This document shows, one piece after another, positions 46,462-54,880 of a stretch of DNA of 64,000 bases. The notes below the pieces were generated by a model. The model was not told where the DNA came from. It saw nothing but the letters and a program-made list of their open reading frames with translations, and did no database searches. The translations under genes were made by a program, and so were the position numbers. How positions within the stretch are numbered: the first letter of the stretch is position 1; every line of letters begins with the position of its first letter. Origin of the DNA: Alcanivorax borkumensis SK2 (GTDB taxonomy: Bacteria > Pseudomonadota > Gammaproteobacteria > Pseudomonadales > Alcanivoracaceae); NCBI RefSeq assembly GCF_000009365.1, contig NC_008260.1:1647501-1711500 (forward strand). The letters are read 5' to 3'.

Positions 46462-47490
46462 ATGAAAGTCAGGCTGCACCCGGAAAAGTTAAAAGCGAAC
46501 CTGGATACCATCGGTTTCATTATCGACCTGGCCATGATTGTGCTGGTGATCGCCAATTTGAGCCTAATCCTGTTTGACTGGCTGTTTCAGGTGCCACCTG
46601 TTCAGGATTTTCTTGCTTCGCTGGTACCGGCTTTCCACAACTTTTATCGCGACACCATTCATAGTGATTTTCTGTTCTACGACCTCTGCTTTGTGGCGGT
46701 CTACCTAACGGAATTCACCATTCGCTGGATTGTTGCTATTGCCCGACACACATACCATCGCTGGTTTTTCTATCCGTTTGCCCATTGGTATGACCTGCTC
46801 GGCTGTATTCCCGTGGGTAGCTTCCGCTGGCTGCGGATTCTGCGCGTTATCAGCCTATTAATACGTCTACAACGTATGGGCATCGTGGATCTATCTCAGA
46901 CCTGGTTGGGGCAAACTATTCTCAAATACTACGGTATTGTTGTGGAGGAAATATCCGACCGTGTCGTCATCAACGTGCTGAGTGGCGCGCAGCGTGAAAT
47001 CGGGGGTGGCAGCCCCCTGCTTCACCGTATTGAGTCCCAGGTCCTAGTACCCCGCAAAGAACAACTGGTTAGTTTTGTCGCCGCGCGCATTGCCAACGCA
47101 ACCCAAAAAAGTCATGGCCAATACCGCGATCAATTAGCCGAATACTTCTCGCACCTGACAGACGAATCCCTAGTGCGCACCCAAGCCGGCCGACGTCTTG
47201 CCAGCATTCCCGTTGCGGGCCCCCGCGCCATCGCGCTACTTGGCGAGGCAGTACGCGAAACGGGTAGCGCCTTCGTGGATCAGCTGGTGGATGACCTGGC
47301 CTCCTCTGCCAACCGCGCCCAACTGGAGCAGTTATTACATGACTTGATTGACGCTGCGGGCGGCGAGGGCGAACAGCTGGATGCGTTGATTCGCGACACT
47401 TTGCTAGACGTTCTTGAGCAAGTTAAAAATCAGGTCGCTGTTCAGCAGTGGAAACTGGAAGAGCAAGACCCATCACTCAAAAGTTTATAA
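46462..47490 (+). CDS. Voltage-sensor-like membrane protein without pore domain
   Basis: A 342-residue protein. Four N-terminal helices look like a voltage-sensor domain. S1 is near residues 16-40. S2 is near 69-93 with acidic E84 and basic R88 (TEFTIRW). S3 is near 104-116 with D111. S4 is near 121-138 with R122, R125, R128, R135 and R138. No S5-P-loop-S6 follows. The remaining 200 residues are cytosolic and helical, including LVSFVAARIANATQKSHGQY and a repeated acidic-helix tail. Such proteins are often labelled ion transporter. Whether it moves ions (as Hv1 does) or senses voltage for another task is unknown. Confidence 0.75.
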   Translation: MKVRLHPEKLKANLDTIGFIIDLAMIVLVIANLSLILFDWLFQVPPVQDFLASLVPAFHNFYRDTIHSDFLFYDLCFVAVYLTEFTIRWIVAIARHTYHRWFFYPFAHWYDLLGCIPVGSFRWLRILRVISLLIRLQRMGIVDLSQTWLGQTILKYYGIVVEEISDRVVINVLSGAQREIGGGSPLLHRIESQVLVPRKEQLVSFVAARIANATQKSHGQYRDQLAEYFSHLTDESLVRTQAGRRLASIPVAGPRAIALLGEAVRETGSAFVDQLVDDLASSANRAQLEQLLHDLIDAAGGEGEQLDALIRDTLLDVLEQVKNQVAVQQWKLEEQDPSLKSL

Positions 47491-47930
47491 CCCGTATAAC
47501 ATAGAGAAAGCGAGCAACACGAACCCCAACAGGAACAGCACCTACACCACCGGCAATGATGGCTCGAGCTTTCCCATTCCTAGGTTCTTCAGATAGGTTT
47601 CCCAAAAGCGGATTGCTCTTGACGTGGCACTAAATGCACATCGATTACCCAGTCGTGAGCGCATCCAGAGCCAAGCATTCTGCGGCCATAGAACGAACAT
47701 AAAAAAAAACACCAACCAGTAGTTGGTGCTCAATTCGGCCTAAGCCGTACGGTGCAAGGAGACACCGTGCATCCCCCCTCAGGCGTCGTTCCGATGGCAC
47801 TATTTACTGTTGAGGAGCCTGTCATGCGTTCTATGTGCCACCGAATTCAGGCTACGATAGTAAGCCCGGTCTGCAAAGCAAGCATCGGCGAATGGTACAG
47901 AACGGACTACCAAGGGTGCTGAAGGGCGGA
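47491..47930. other. Intergenic gap with tandem hairpins downstream of sixA
   Basis: A 440-base gap between convergent genes. No coding potential is convincing: a 63-codon minus frame (47542-47733) is largely translated from the terminator. The right part holds two hairpins ahead of the terminator: CGGC/GCCG at 47736-47747 and ACGGTG/CACCGT at 47749-47768, with the loop CAAGGAGA on the plus strand. A small RNA on the minus strand is possible. Confidence 0.45.
47701..47729 (-). terminator. Rho-independent terminator (leftward)
   Basis: On the minus strand the stem CACCAAC/GTTGGTG with loop TACTG is followed by nine U residues. It lies about 200 bases after the sixA stop, farther than usual. 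It may end the sixA transcript or a separate small RNA. Confidence 0.82.
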
Positions 47931-48407
47931 TTAACGGTTGGCGATCTCTTCGCCTGGGCTGCATAACCAAAGCAATTGCGCGCCGTCAGCGGCAGTAACA
48001 TCCACATCAAAACAAGCCACGGTTCCCACATTGAAGCCCACCCGTTCCGACACACCCGTCCAGCTTGCCGTCAATTGCGACACCAGCGGCATATGGCTAA
48101 CCAGCACCGAGTCAGCCGCTGGCGGGTTGGCTAGCAACCAGTCAAACAGCGCTTTGGGGGGGCTATCCGGTGTTAGATAGGGGCACTCCTGCCGGGGCAA
48201 ACCAGGGTATACCTGCGCAATACAATCCGCTGTCTGCTGAGCGCGCAGATACGGACTCACAATCAATCCGCTAATCTGAACACCCCGTTCCTGAAGCGAT
48301 TGCCAGTGAGAAAGCAGTGCTGCCTGTCCAGCTTCTGTCAATGGTCTCAGGGCATCGGTCTCCGCCTGGGCAACCGCCTGACCATGCCGACTAAGATAGA
48401 GCTTCAT
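47931..48407 (-). CDS. sixA: Phosphohistidine phosphatase SixA
   Basis: A 158-residue histidine-phosphatase-superfamily protein. The RHG motif (LSRHGQAVA) is at residues 7-9, and the second His lies in LVSHMPLVSQL. SixA removes phosphate from phosphohistidine proteins such as the HPt domain of ArcB or nitrogen-PTS components in E. coli. Its start overlaps the end of gpsA by four bases (ATGA), so the two genes are coupled. Confidence 0.92.
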   Translation of the reverse strand: MKLYLSRHGQAVAQAETDALRPLTEAGQAALLSHWQSLQERGVQISGLIVSPYLRAQQTADCIAQVYPGLPRQECPYLTPDSPPKALFDWLLANPPAADSVLVSHMPLVSQLTASWTGVSERVGFNVGTVACFDVDVTAADGAQLLWLCSPGEEIANR

Positions 48408-49435
48408 GACGTAAACGCGCCCAACTGAAACTCCACATCATGTTTGTATTCGCCGCTCATCAGATTCTGGATCATCAGTTCCAGCGGTTGACCGTGATAG
48501 ACGATTTTGTACAGTGCTGTGGCAAGCGGCATATACACATCCAACTCTGCCGCTTTATCCGCCACGAGCTTGATGGTGTTGATGCCCTCGGCTGTCTGGC
48601 CTAGGCATTCTATGGCTTGTTCCAAGGTTTTACCTTCACCAAGCTGAAAACCTACTTGGTAATTGCGTGACAGCGAAGACGTACAGGTGGCAATTAGGTC
48701 ACCCACCCCGGACAAGCCTAAGAACGTCATGGGATTAGCGCCCAGCTTCACGGCAAAACGGCTCATTTCAGCCAACGCTCGAGTGATCAAAAAACTGCGG
48801 CTGTTTTCACCAACACCAATCGCCGCGGCCATGCCGGAAGCCACCGCATAAATATTCTTCAGGGCCCCGCCCAGTTCAACGCCATAGATATCCGGATTGT
48901 CATATACACGGAAATAGTCGCAGCTCAAGGCGTTTTGCACAGTCTGCCGTAACGTCTCATCCGGGCTGGCAATTACTGTACCAGTGAACTTCTGTTCAAC
49001 CACTTCCTTGGCCAGGTTGGGCCCGCTTAACACGCCGATACGAGTATGCGGCCAATACTGATGCAATAGCTCGCTCATCAACAAGAAGCCATCCGCATAA
49101 ATGCCCTTGGTACAACTGATCACCACGGCCTCATCAGGCACCCACTGACGGGCCTGTTCCAGTACCTCGGCAAAAGCCTTGCTCGGAATCGCCACAAATA
49201 CCATGGAAGCACCGCCAAGCGCTTCTTCCAGGCTATCCGTGGCAGTCACCTCTTTCGGTAATTCTGCACCGGGGAGGTAGCGAGTATTTTCGCGATCAAT
49301 ATTGATTGCAGCGGCGGTTTCCGGGTCACGTACCCACAAGTTTACGTTGTGCCCATTGGCCGCCAGAATGCTGGCCATGGCGGTACCAAAACTGCCCCCA
49401 CCCAGAATGGCGGCATTATGCTTTTCTTGCGTCAT
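48404..49435 (-). CDS. gpsA: Glycerol-3-phosphate dehydrogenase [NAD(P)+]
   Basis: Reduces dihydroxyacetone phosphate to sn-glycerol-3-phosphate for phospholipid synthesis. The NAD-binding LGGGSFGTA is near residues 11-19, and GGALKNIYAVASGMA holds the catalytic lysine. Start ATG 49435 has an AAGGCG box and starts MTQEKHNAAILGGGSFG; the extension to 49555 looks non-coding. The protein has 343 residues, the family length. Confidence 0.96.
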   Translation of the reverse strand: MTQEKHNAAILGGGSFGTAMASILAANGHNVNLWVRDPETAAAINIDRENTRYLPGAELPKEVTATDSLEEALGGASMVFVAIPSKAFAEVLEQARQWVPDEAVVISCTKGIYADGFLLMSELLHQYWPHTRIGVLSGPNLAKEVVEQKFTGTVIASPDETLRQTVQNALSCDYFRVYDNPDIYGVELGGALKNIYAVASGMAAAIGVGENSRSFLITRALAEMSRFAVKLGANPMTFLGLSGVGDLIATCTSSLSRNYQVGFQLGEGKTLEQAIECLGQTAEGINTIKLVADKAAELDVYMPLATALYKIVYHGQPLELMIQNLMSGEYKHDVEFQLGAFTS

Positions 49436-49606
49436 AGGAACGCCTTGTTTACGGCTTTCCGGCATCATAGGCGCCCTTGGAAGTCGAGACAACGGGAGCG
49501 TGAAGAACGCCGCAACAGGTAACGCGAGAAATGATGGGAATGGGCTTGCACCCAAACCCGCCTAACGCAGCCAAAGCGGCCCGGAAAGTAATCAAGCTGA
49601 CACCAG

Positions 49607-49642
49607 CCGCTCTACGTGACCTCGTAAAGTCCCGTAGAGCGG
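49607..49642. repeat. Long hairpin between gpsA and htpG
   Basis: CCGCTCTACG pairs with CGTAGAGCGG over ten bases, with an inner GAC/GTC, around an 8-base core. It lies about 30 bases past the htpG stop on the transcript, without a U-tract. It could be an RNA stability or Rho-related 3' structure. Confidence 0.5.
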
Positions 49643-49671
49643 ACGGTCGAAAGCAGTCAGTGCTACGACTT

Positions 49672-51519
49672 TTAGACTGACTGAGATAACAACGCTTGCA
49701 TCCGGCGCGCGGTCGCCGCCGGGTCTTTCGGTAATTGCCCCTCCGCCAGCATTGCTTGATCTAACAGCAAGGCAGCGAAATCATTGAATTTTTCATCTTC
49801 TTCAATGCGGGTCAGCGCTTGCAGCAAGGTATGATCGAGATTCACCTCCAGTACCGGCTTATTTTCCGGCACCGGTTGCCCGGCAGCTTCCAACATACGT
49901 CGCATTTGAGGCCCCAGCTGATCTTCTGCTAGCACCAGGCACGCAGGGGAATCCACCAGCCGTGTAGTGGCCCGGACTGCTTCAACCTGCTCGGTTAAGC
50001 TAGCGGCAAGGCGCTGGATCAAGGGATCATCATTATTAGCCTGTTCACTCTCATCCCCAAGGTCCAGTTCTCCGCGAGCCGCATTGACCAGTTTCACCTC
50101 TTTGTAGCTCTCCAGATACCCCACCATCCACTCATCCACAGGATCGCTGAGCAGTAGTACCTCAATGCCTTTCTTGCGGAATACCTCCAGATGAGGGCTC
50201 TGGCGTGCAGCCGACGGAGTGTCGGCAAGCAGATAATAGATGCAATCCTGATCGGCAGGCTTGCTCTCCAGATACTGATCCAAAGATGTACTCACTGAAT
50301 CTGGTGTTTTGCTGGTGGCAAAACGTAGCAAGGCGGCAATGCTTTGCTGATTATCCCGGTCTTCTGCGACACCTTCCTTGATTACAGAACCAAACTGCGC
50401 CCAGAATTTGGCGTACTGCTTGTCATCGTTGCTGAGTTTTTTCAGCATTTGCAGCACACGTTTTGTCAAAGCGGACCGAATTTTCTGAACCGGACCGTAG
50501 TCCTGCAACAACTCGCGGCTTACGTTCAGGGGCAGATCCGGTGCATCAATCACCCCCTTAATGAAGCGCAGATATTGGGGCAGAAACTGTTCTGCATCGT
50601 CCATAATGAAAACGCGCTGAACATATAGCTTTAGGCCACGATTAGCTTCACGTTGATACAAATCGAAGGGGGCTTGAGCCGGGACATACAGCAGACTGGT
50701 GTACTCCAGCTTGCCTTCCACCTTGTTATGGCTCCAGGTCAGAGCATCCTGAAAATCATGACTGATGTGTTTGTAGAAGCTCTGGTATTCCTCGTCAGTC
50801 ACCTCACTTCGCGGCCGCTGCCACAGAGCCGTAGCGGAATTAAGGGTTTCGGTTTTAGTGTCTTTGTCACCCTCTTGCGGCGTTTCCAGAACAATAGGGA
50901 AAGCCACATGATCAGAGTACTGGCCGATCACCTGACGAATTTTGAAATCATCCAGAAAATCCTTGGCATCATCACGCAGGTGCAAAATCACCGCTGTGCC
51001 CTGCTCATCACGGGGAACGGTTTCTACAGTAAATTCGCCCTTGCCATCACTTTCCCAGCGCACGCCGTTATTAACGGCTTCGCCCGCCTTGCGAGTTTCT
51101 ACCGTAACGGTTTCGGCGACGATAAACGCAGAGTAAAACCCCACCCCGAATTGGCCAATTAACTGGGCGTCTTTTTTCTGGTCACCGCTAAGATTTGCCA
51201 GGAATTTTTCCGTGCCAGACCGAGCGATGGTACCCAAATTATCTACCACTTCGTTCTCACTCATGCCGATACCATTATCGGCAATCGTCAGGGTACCCGC
51301 GTCTTTATCCACGCGCAGGGTAATCTGGGGCTCACCACCCTGCTCCAGCAAAGCCGGGTTATCCAGTGCCTCAAAGCGTAGCTTGTCGCATGCATCAGAG
51401 GCATTAGAAATCAATTCACGTAAAAAAATTTCACGATTGCTGTAAAGCGAATGAATCATCAAATGCAGAAGACGGGATACCTCTGCCTGGAAACCATGAG
51501 TTTGTTTTTCGGCTGACAC
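49672..51519 (-). CDS. htpG: Molecular chaperone HtpG (Hsp90)
   Basis: Bacterial Hsp90, 615 residues, an ATP-dependent chaperone in the cytosol. ATP-site motifs are REIFLRELISNASDACDKL near residues 30-50, DNGIGM near 80, and GQFGVGFYSAF near 123-133. The middle domain arginine region LNVSRELLQ is also present. The start is GTG 51519 with AGGAG at seven bases. It is heat-shock regulated as judged by the promoter upstream. Confidence 0.97.
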   Translation of the reverse strand: MSAEKQTHGFQAEVSRLLHLMIHSLYSNREIFLRELISNASDACDKLRFEALDNPALLEQGGEPQITLRVDKDAGTLTIADNGIGMSENEVVDNLGTIARSGTEKFLANLSGDQKKDAQLIGQFGVGFYSAFIVAETVTVETRKAGEAVNNGVRWESDGKGEFTVETVPRDEQGTAVILHLRDDAKDFLDDFKIRQVIGQYSDHVAFPIVLETPQEGDKDTKTETLNSATALWQRPRSEVTDEEYQSFYKHISHDFQDALTWSHNKVEGKLEYTSLLYVPAQAPFDLYQREANRGLKLYVQRVFIMDDAEQFLPQYLRFIKGVIDAPDLPLNVSRELLQDYGPVQKIRSALTKRVLQMLKKLSNDDKQYAKFWAQFGSVIKEGVAEDRDNQQSIAALLRFATSKTPDSVSTSLDQYLESKPADQDCIYYLLADTPSAARQSPHLEVFRKKGIEVLLLSDPVDEWMVGYLESYKEVKLVNAARGELDLGDESEQANNDDPLIQRLAASLTEQVEAVRATTRLVDSPACLVLAEDQLGPQMRRMLEAAGQPVPENKPVLEVNLDHTLLQALTRIEEDEKFNDFAALLLDQAMLAEGQLPKDPAATARRMQALLSQSV

Positions 51520-51556
51520 AGCTGACTCCTGAACCTACGAGTAATGTTGATCCAAC

Positions 51557-51584
51557 AAATGTGGGCAAATCGATAGTTTTCAAG
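51557..51584 (-). promoter_or_regulatory. Sigma-32 (RpoH) heat-shock promoter of htpG
   Basis: On the minus strand CTTGAAA (-35, 51578-51584) is separated by 13 bases from CCACATTT (-10, 51557-51564). This fits the RpoH consensus CTTGAAA-N13/14-CCCCATNT. The predicted start of transcription is about 51550, about 30 bases before the htpG GTG. Confidence 0.82.
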
Positions 51585-51727
51585 GGGGGGCTAACCAGGT
51601 AACCAGTAACGGAGCGTCCCTTTTGGTATGGTGCGACAAACATAGAATTCACGTAAGGAAAGAAAAAATGCAGGCCTGCCGTTCCATGCCCGACCAAAGC
51701 CCCCTCTTCCCTCTGTAGTAAATACCT

Positions 51728-53353
51728 TTAACGCGCAGCCTCAATATGGCGAATACTGTCAAGATCGTAGAAAAACTCCATACTGCCCGCGCCTACCGGC
51801 ACACTCAAGGTCAGCTGATCATCGACCAGAGACTGCAGAACTCCGGTACGTTTCGATCCGTCACTGGCTTCAATAACCACTTTTTTTCCTATTAGCGTTT
51901 TAAGTTCACTGTGCCCTTCTGATGCTGGTTCAGTTGTTTCCGGTGACACTGGACGCTGTTGCACACTTTTCACCGACGCAGACTCAACCTTGGGTTGTTG
52001 CTGCGCGCTAATCGGCAATTTACTTCCCGTGGATTCCAGCAAGACTTGCTTACCCGATGACAGCGTCATGGATTTCAATTCCGGCGCCCCAACGCTACGC
52101 TCCACATTACCGCTACCCACGCTCATCACTAGCCAGAGGCGGTCGCCACTAATCTTGCGCAGTACACCTTCCAGTTTTTGGCCACCGATAGTTTCCAGCA
52201 ACACAAATTGGTTCACGTACGCCACCAGCTCGGGGAAGGTCAGAGTGACCGGCTCGGGTGCTGTTGAATGTGTCTCCCCTGGCGTCTCAATGTTAGGTTC
52301 TACTAATTTAATGCCTTGATCCTGGGGAGCAACAGTTACCCGAGTGTCCATTGACCCAGGCACCACAGCCCAGCCCACATCGGCTTTTTCAAGACGAATC
52401 TTGCGCTCTTGAACTTCTCCATTACTTAATTCCACCGTTGCTATTACAAGGCCCACCTTCTCGGCCCGGTGCAAGGTCGCATGCTTAGTCTGAACATGGA
52501 GCAAAGCCCCCTGTGGGAACTGGGTTTTCAGAAACTCCTCCGCTACATAAGCGAGGGTGTCTTCATGATCGAAGTACAGATCAACCTCACCGTTGCGATA
52601 ACGTAGGTGATTAGTGTGGGCGGTAAAATTCCCGCTTAGATAACTTTTAAAACTGTCCGGCATAACCAGCACAATCGAACCGGAGAGCTGACCTGTATCC
52701 AGTGGCGCCAGCGCCAACTCCATGCGGTAGCCACCTTCGAAAATTCGGGTTTCAGGGTAATCCTTGCCTTGCGGTTTCCAAGACAAATGGGCCACCGGAG
52801 CGCCCTCATCAGATGGACCAACGATCAGTGTCTTGCGTTCGGTAATATCTTCTGGATTCCAGCCTAGAAGAACACGCACTTCCAAATCCGCAAGAAATCC
52901 TTCGCCCTGACTAAGCGTCAACACCCCATCAATGAGAGCGACGCGATCGTAGCGAAAAGGTTCGCCATGCAGGCGGCCTGTGAGGCGCTTGCCCTGGCCC
53001 TCAACAACCAGTAACGCCGCCTCTTCCGAGGAAACAAAAGCGGTACTGCTTGCCTTCTTCTCGCCACGCAAGACCTGGCCACTCTGACTCGACATCGGCT
53101 GGACTGCGATATCTCCCGCTAGGCCACCAGTCATCACTAACAAGCCAACACCCACTGCCGTGGTTAGCACCGCACCCACACGAGCCAGCGCCCACCATCG
53201 GTAATATTCCCAGTGACTTTGCACCTGCCCAAAGCTGACCATAGGCAGCAGAAAAAAAAGCGGGCTGTGGCCCCTGCTACCAGCTTCATGCATCAAACCT
53301 AGCGTAGCGATAATAAGTGCGCTTACCCCAACAATGATCAGCAGTTCTGCCAT
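51728..53353 (-). CDS. Membrane protein with two Sm-like repeats, function unknown
   Basis: A 541-residue protein. The N-terminus has two or three hydrophobic segments (AELLIIVGVSALIIATLG and ARVGAVLTTAVGVGLLVMTGG, to about residue 77). A beta-rich middle region follows. The C-terminus carries two similar segments, near 376-428 (NQFVLLETIGGQKLEGVL) and 488-538 (GKKVVIEASDGSKRTGVLQ). Each reads like an Sm/LSm beta-strand pattern ending in a GSG or GAG turn and a short strand. The region between them is Ser/Thr/Pro-rich. I chose ATG 53353; the frame extends to 53410. I do not recognise a named family. Confidence 0.82.
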   Translation of the reverse strand: MAELLIIVGVSALIIATLGLMHEAGSRGHSPLFFLLPMVSFGQVQSHWEYYRWWALARVGAVLTTAVGVGLLVMTGGLAGDIAVQPMSSQSGQVLRGEKKASSTAFVSSEEAALLVVEGQGKRLTGRLHGEPFRYDRVALIDGVLTLSQGEGFLADLEVRVLLGWNPEDITERKTLIVGPSDEGAPVAHLSWKPQGKDYPETRIFEGGYRMELALAPLDTGQLSGSIVLVMPDSFKSYLSGNFTAHTNHLRYRNGEVDLYFDHEDTLAYVAEEFLKTQFPQGALLHVQTKHATLHRAEKVGLVIATVELSNGEVQERKIRLEKADVGWAVVPGSMDTRVTVAPQDQGIKLVEPNIETPGETHSTAPEPVTLTFPELVAYVNQFVLLETIGGQKLEGVLRKISGDRLWLVMSVGSGNVERSVGAPELKSMTLSSGKQVLLESTGSKLPISAQQQPKVESASVKSVQQRPVSPETTEPASEGHSELKTLIGKKVVIEASDGSKRTGVLQSLVDDQLTLSVPVGAGSMEFFYDLDSIRHIEAAR

Positions 53354-53706
53354 ATTATTATTTTCTCCATGAGCCCACACGCTATCGATAGGCGGCGAAC
53401 ATCTTCTCACTCTACAAAGCCTTCTGCAGGCATTCCAGCACTTAAGTTATTGTTTTTTCTATCAGGTTCAGGGCTATGACATGCATCACATTTAGCCTTC
53501 CGAAACGACCCGCTGCAAGTACTTATTCGCCCACAAACAGACCTTCCGCTCATCCTTTCAGCGCCACTCATCATTGAAAAAGAAAAAAAACTTGTAAGCC
53601 CCAAAATCACGAGATATACAAGCGCTGAGGACATTGGGAAACCGAAGACCCGGACCCGATTGATTCGCATAACAGGTTGTTTGAGGAGGTCAGGAAGGAG
53701 GCCACC
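53354..53706. other. Divergent intergenic region
   Basis: Between the Sm-repeat protein (leftward) and the PA3496-like gene (rightward). A minus-strand frame here includes a CxxCH motif (KCDACHSP), but it has no start support and overlaps nothing conserved. I see no RNA gene. Confidence 0.45.
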
Positions 53707-53946
53707 ATGAGTAACCATCGTGGTAATGAGCAAGACCTTGATTCGGAAGATCTGCTGATGAACGAAGATTTCGATATCCTTGATGACAACATTGAAGAGG
53801 ATGAGCAGGAGGAGCGCAGCGCTCGCAGCCGCTCTGTCAACATGGACATGCGCCACCGCATTGAAGAACGGCTGGAAGAGCGACGCCTGAAGAAGGAACT
53901 CAATGAGTACGAGTCCTTTGAGCTGGACGACGATCGCCTCCACTAA
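53707..53946 (+). CDS. PA3496-family small acidic protein
   Basis: A 79-residue highly charged protein with an acidic N-terminal half (DLDSEDLLMNEDFDILDDN) and a helix MRHRIEERLEERRLKKELNE, the signature of the PA3496 family of small envelope-integrity-related proteins as I recall it. Start ATG 53707 has a perfect AGGAGG; the frame opens earlier at 53677. It has no hydrophobic segment. The exact role is unproven. Confidence 0.85.
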   Translation: MSNHRGNEQDLDSEDLLMNEDFDILDDNIEEDEQEERSARSRSVNMDMRHRIEERLEERRLKKELNEYESFELDDDRLH

Positions 53947-53953
53947 AGCCCAT

Positions 53954-53986
53954 AAAAAAAAAGCCGGCTATAGGCCGGCTTTTTTT
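53954..53986. terminator. Bidirectional rho-independent terminator
   Basis: AGCCGGC pairs with GCCGGCT around loop TATAG, with a run of A on the left and seven T on the right. It serves the rightward PA3496-like gene (8 bases after its stop) and the leftward sucD operon (about 18 bases after the sucD stop). Confidence 0.92.
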
Positions 53987-54004
53987 AAAACGCTTGCGAC
54001 GAAC

Positions 54005-54880
54005 TTACCAGCCAGTCGCTTCTTTCACAGCCTTGCCAATCTCTGCCGGGTTACGCACAGTCTTCACTCCTGCCGCCTCCAGCACTGCGAATTTTTCGTC
54101 AGCGGTACCTTTACCACCGGCAATAATCGCCCCAGCATGCCCCATACGCTTACCCGCCGGAGCGGTAACACCCGCAATGTAGCTCACCACAGGCTTGGTC
54201 ACATGCTCTTTAATATAGGCCGCCGCTTCATCTTCTGCGGTACCGCCAATTTCACCCACCATAACAATGGCTTCGGTCTGCGGATCATTCTGGAACAACT
54301 CCAGCGCATCAATGAATGTCATCCCCGGAATCGGGTCACCGCCAATACCAATACAAGAAGATTGACCAAAGCCCAACTTGGTAGTTTGGTTGACTGCTTC
54401 ATAGGTCAGGGTGCCGGAACGGGACACAATGCCGACCTTACCAGGCGTATGAATATGGCCCGGCATAATCCCGATTTTGCACTCACCAGGAGTAATGACC
54501 CCTGGGCAATTCGGCCCGATCAGACGAATGCCATCTTTGCGGGAGATATACTCTTTGACGAAAAGCATATCCAGAGCAGGAACCCCTTCGGTAATGCAGA
54601 CGATCAGCTCGATGCCGGCGTCTGCGGCTTCCAGAATGGAGTCCTTGCAGAACGGTGCAGGCACGTAAATTACGCTGGCAGTGGCCCCGGTTTCGGCAAC
54701 GGCTTCTGCCACAGTGTTAAACACCGGCAAACCCAAATGCGTTTGACCGCCTTTACCCGGCGTTACACCACCCACCATCTGGGTGCCGTATTCAATGGCC
54801 TGTTCAGAGTGAAGCGTGCCCTGGCTACCAGTGAAACCCTGGCAGATAACCTTGGTGTTTTTGTCGATCAATACGCTCAT
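54005..54880 (-). CDS. sucD: Succinyl-CoA synthetase alpha subunit
   Basis: ADP- or GDP-forming succinate-CoA ligase alpha subunit, 291 residues. The phosphorylated histidine is in [10 protein letters not shown] near residue 247. The CoA-binding [15 protein letters not shown] and the GPNCPGVI motif are present. Its start overlaps the end of sucC by four bases (ATGA). It is the last gene of the TCA operon. Confidence 0.97.
   Translation of the reverse strand: MSVLIDKNTKVICQGFTGSQGTLHSEQAIEYGTQMVGGVTPGKGGQTHLGLPVFNTVAEAVAETGATASVIYVPAPFCKDSILEAADAGIELIVCITEGVPALDMLFVKEYISRKDGIRLIGPNCPGVITPGECKIGIMPGHIHTPGKVGIVSRSGTLTYEAVNQTTKLGFGQSSCIGIGGDPIPGMTFIDALELFQNDPQTEAIVMVGEIGGTAEDEAAAYIKEHVTKPVVSYIAGVTAPAGKRMGHAGAIIAGGKGTADEKFAVLEAAGVKTVRNPAEIGKAVKEATGW

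Noticed and set aside
47542-47733. 63-codon minus-strand ORF
   Set aside because: Its N-terminal part is a translation of the terminator hairpin and U-tract.
53407-53943. 178-codon minus-strand ORF with a CxxCH motif
   Set aside because: Most of it is antisense to the PA3496-like gene. One CxxCH by chance is not enough, and there is no signal peptide or start support for a cytochrome.
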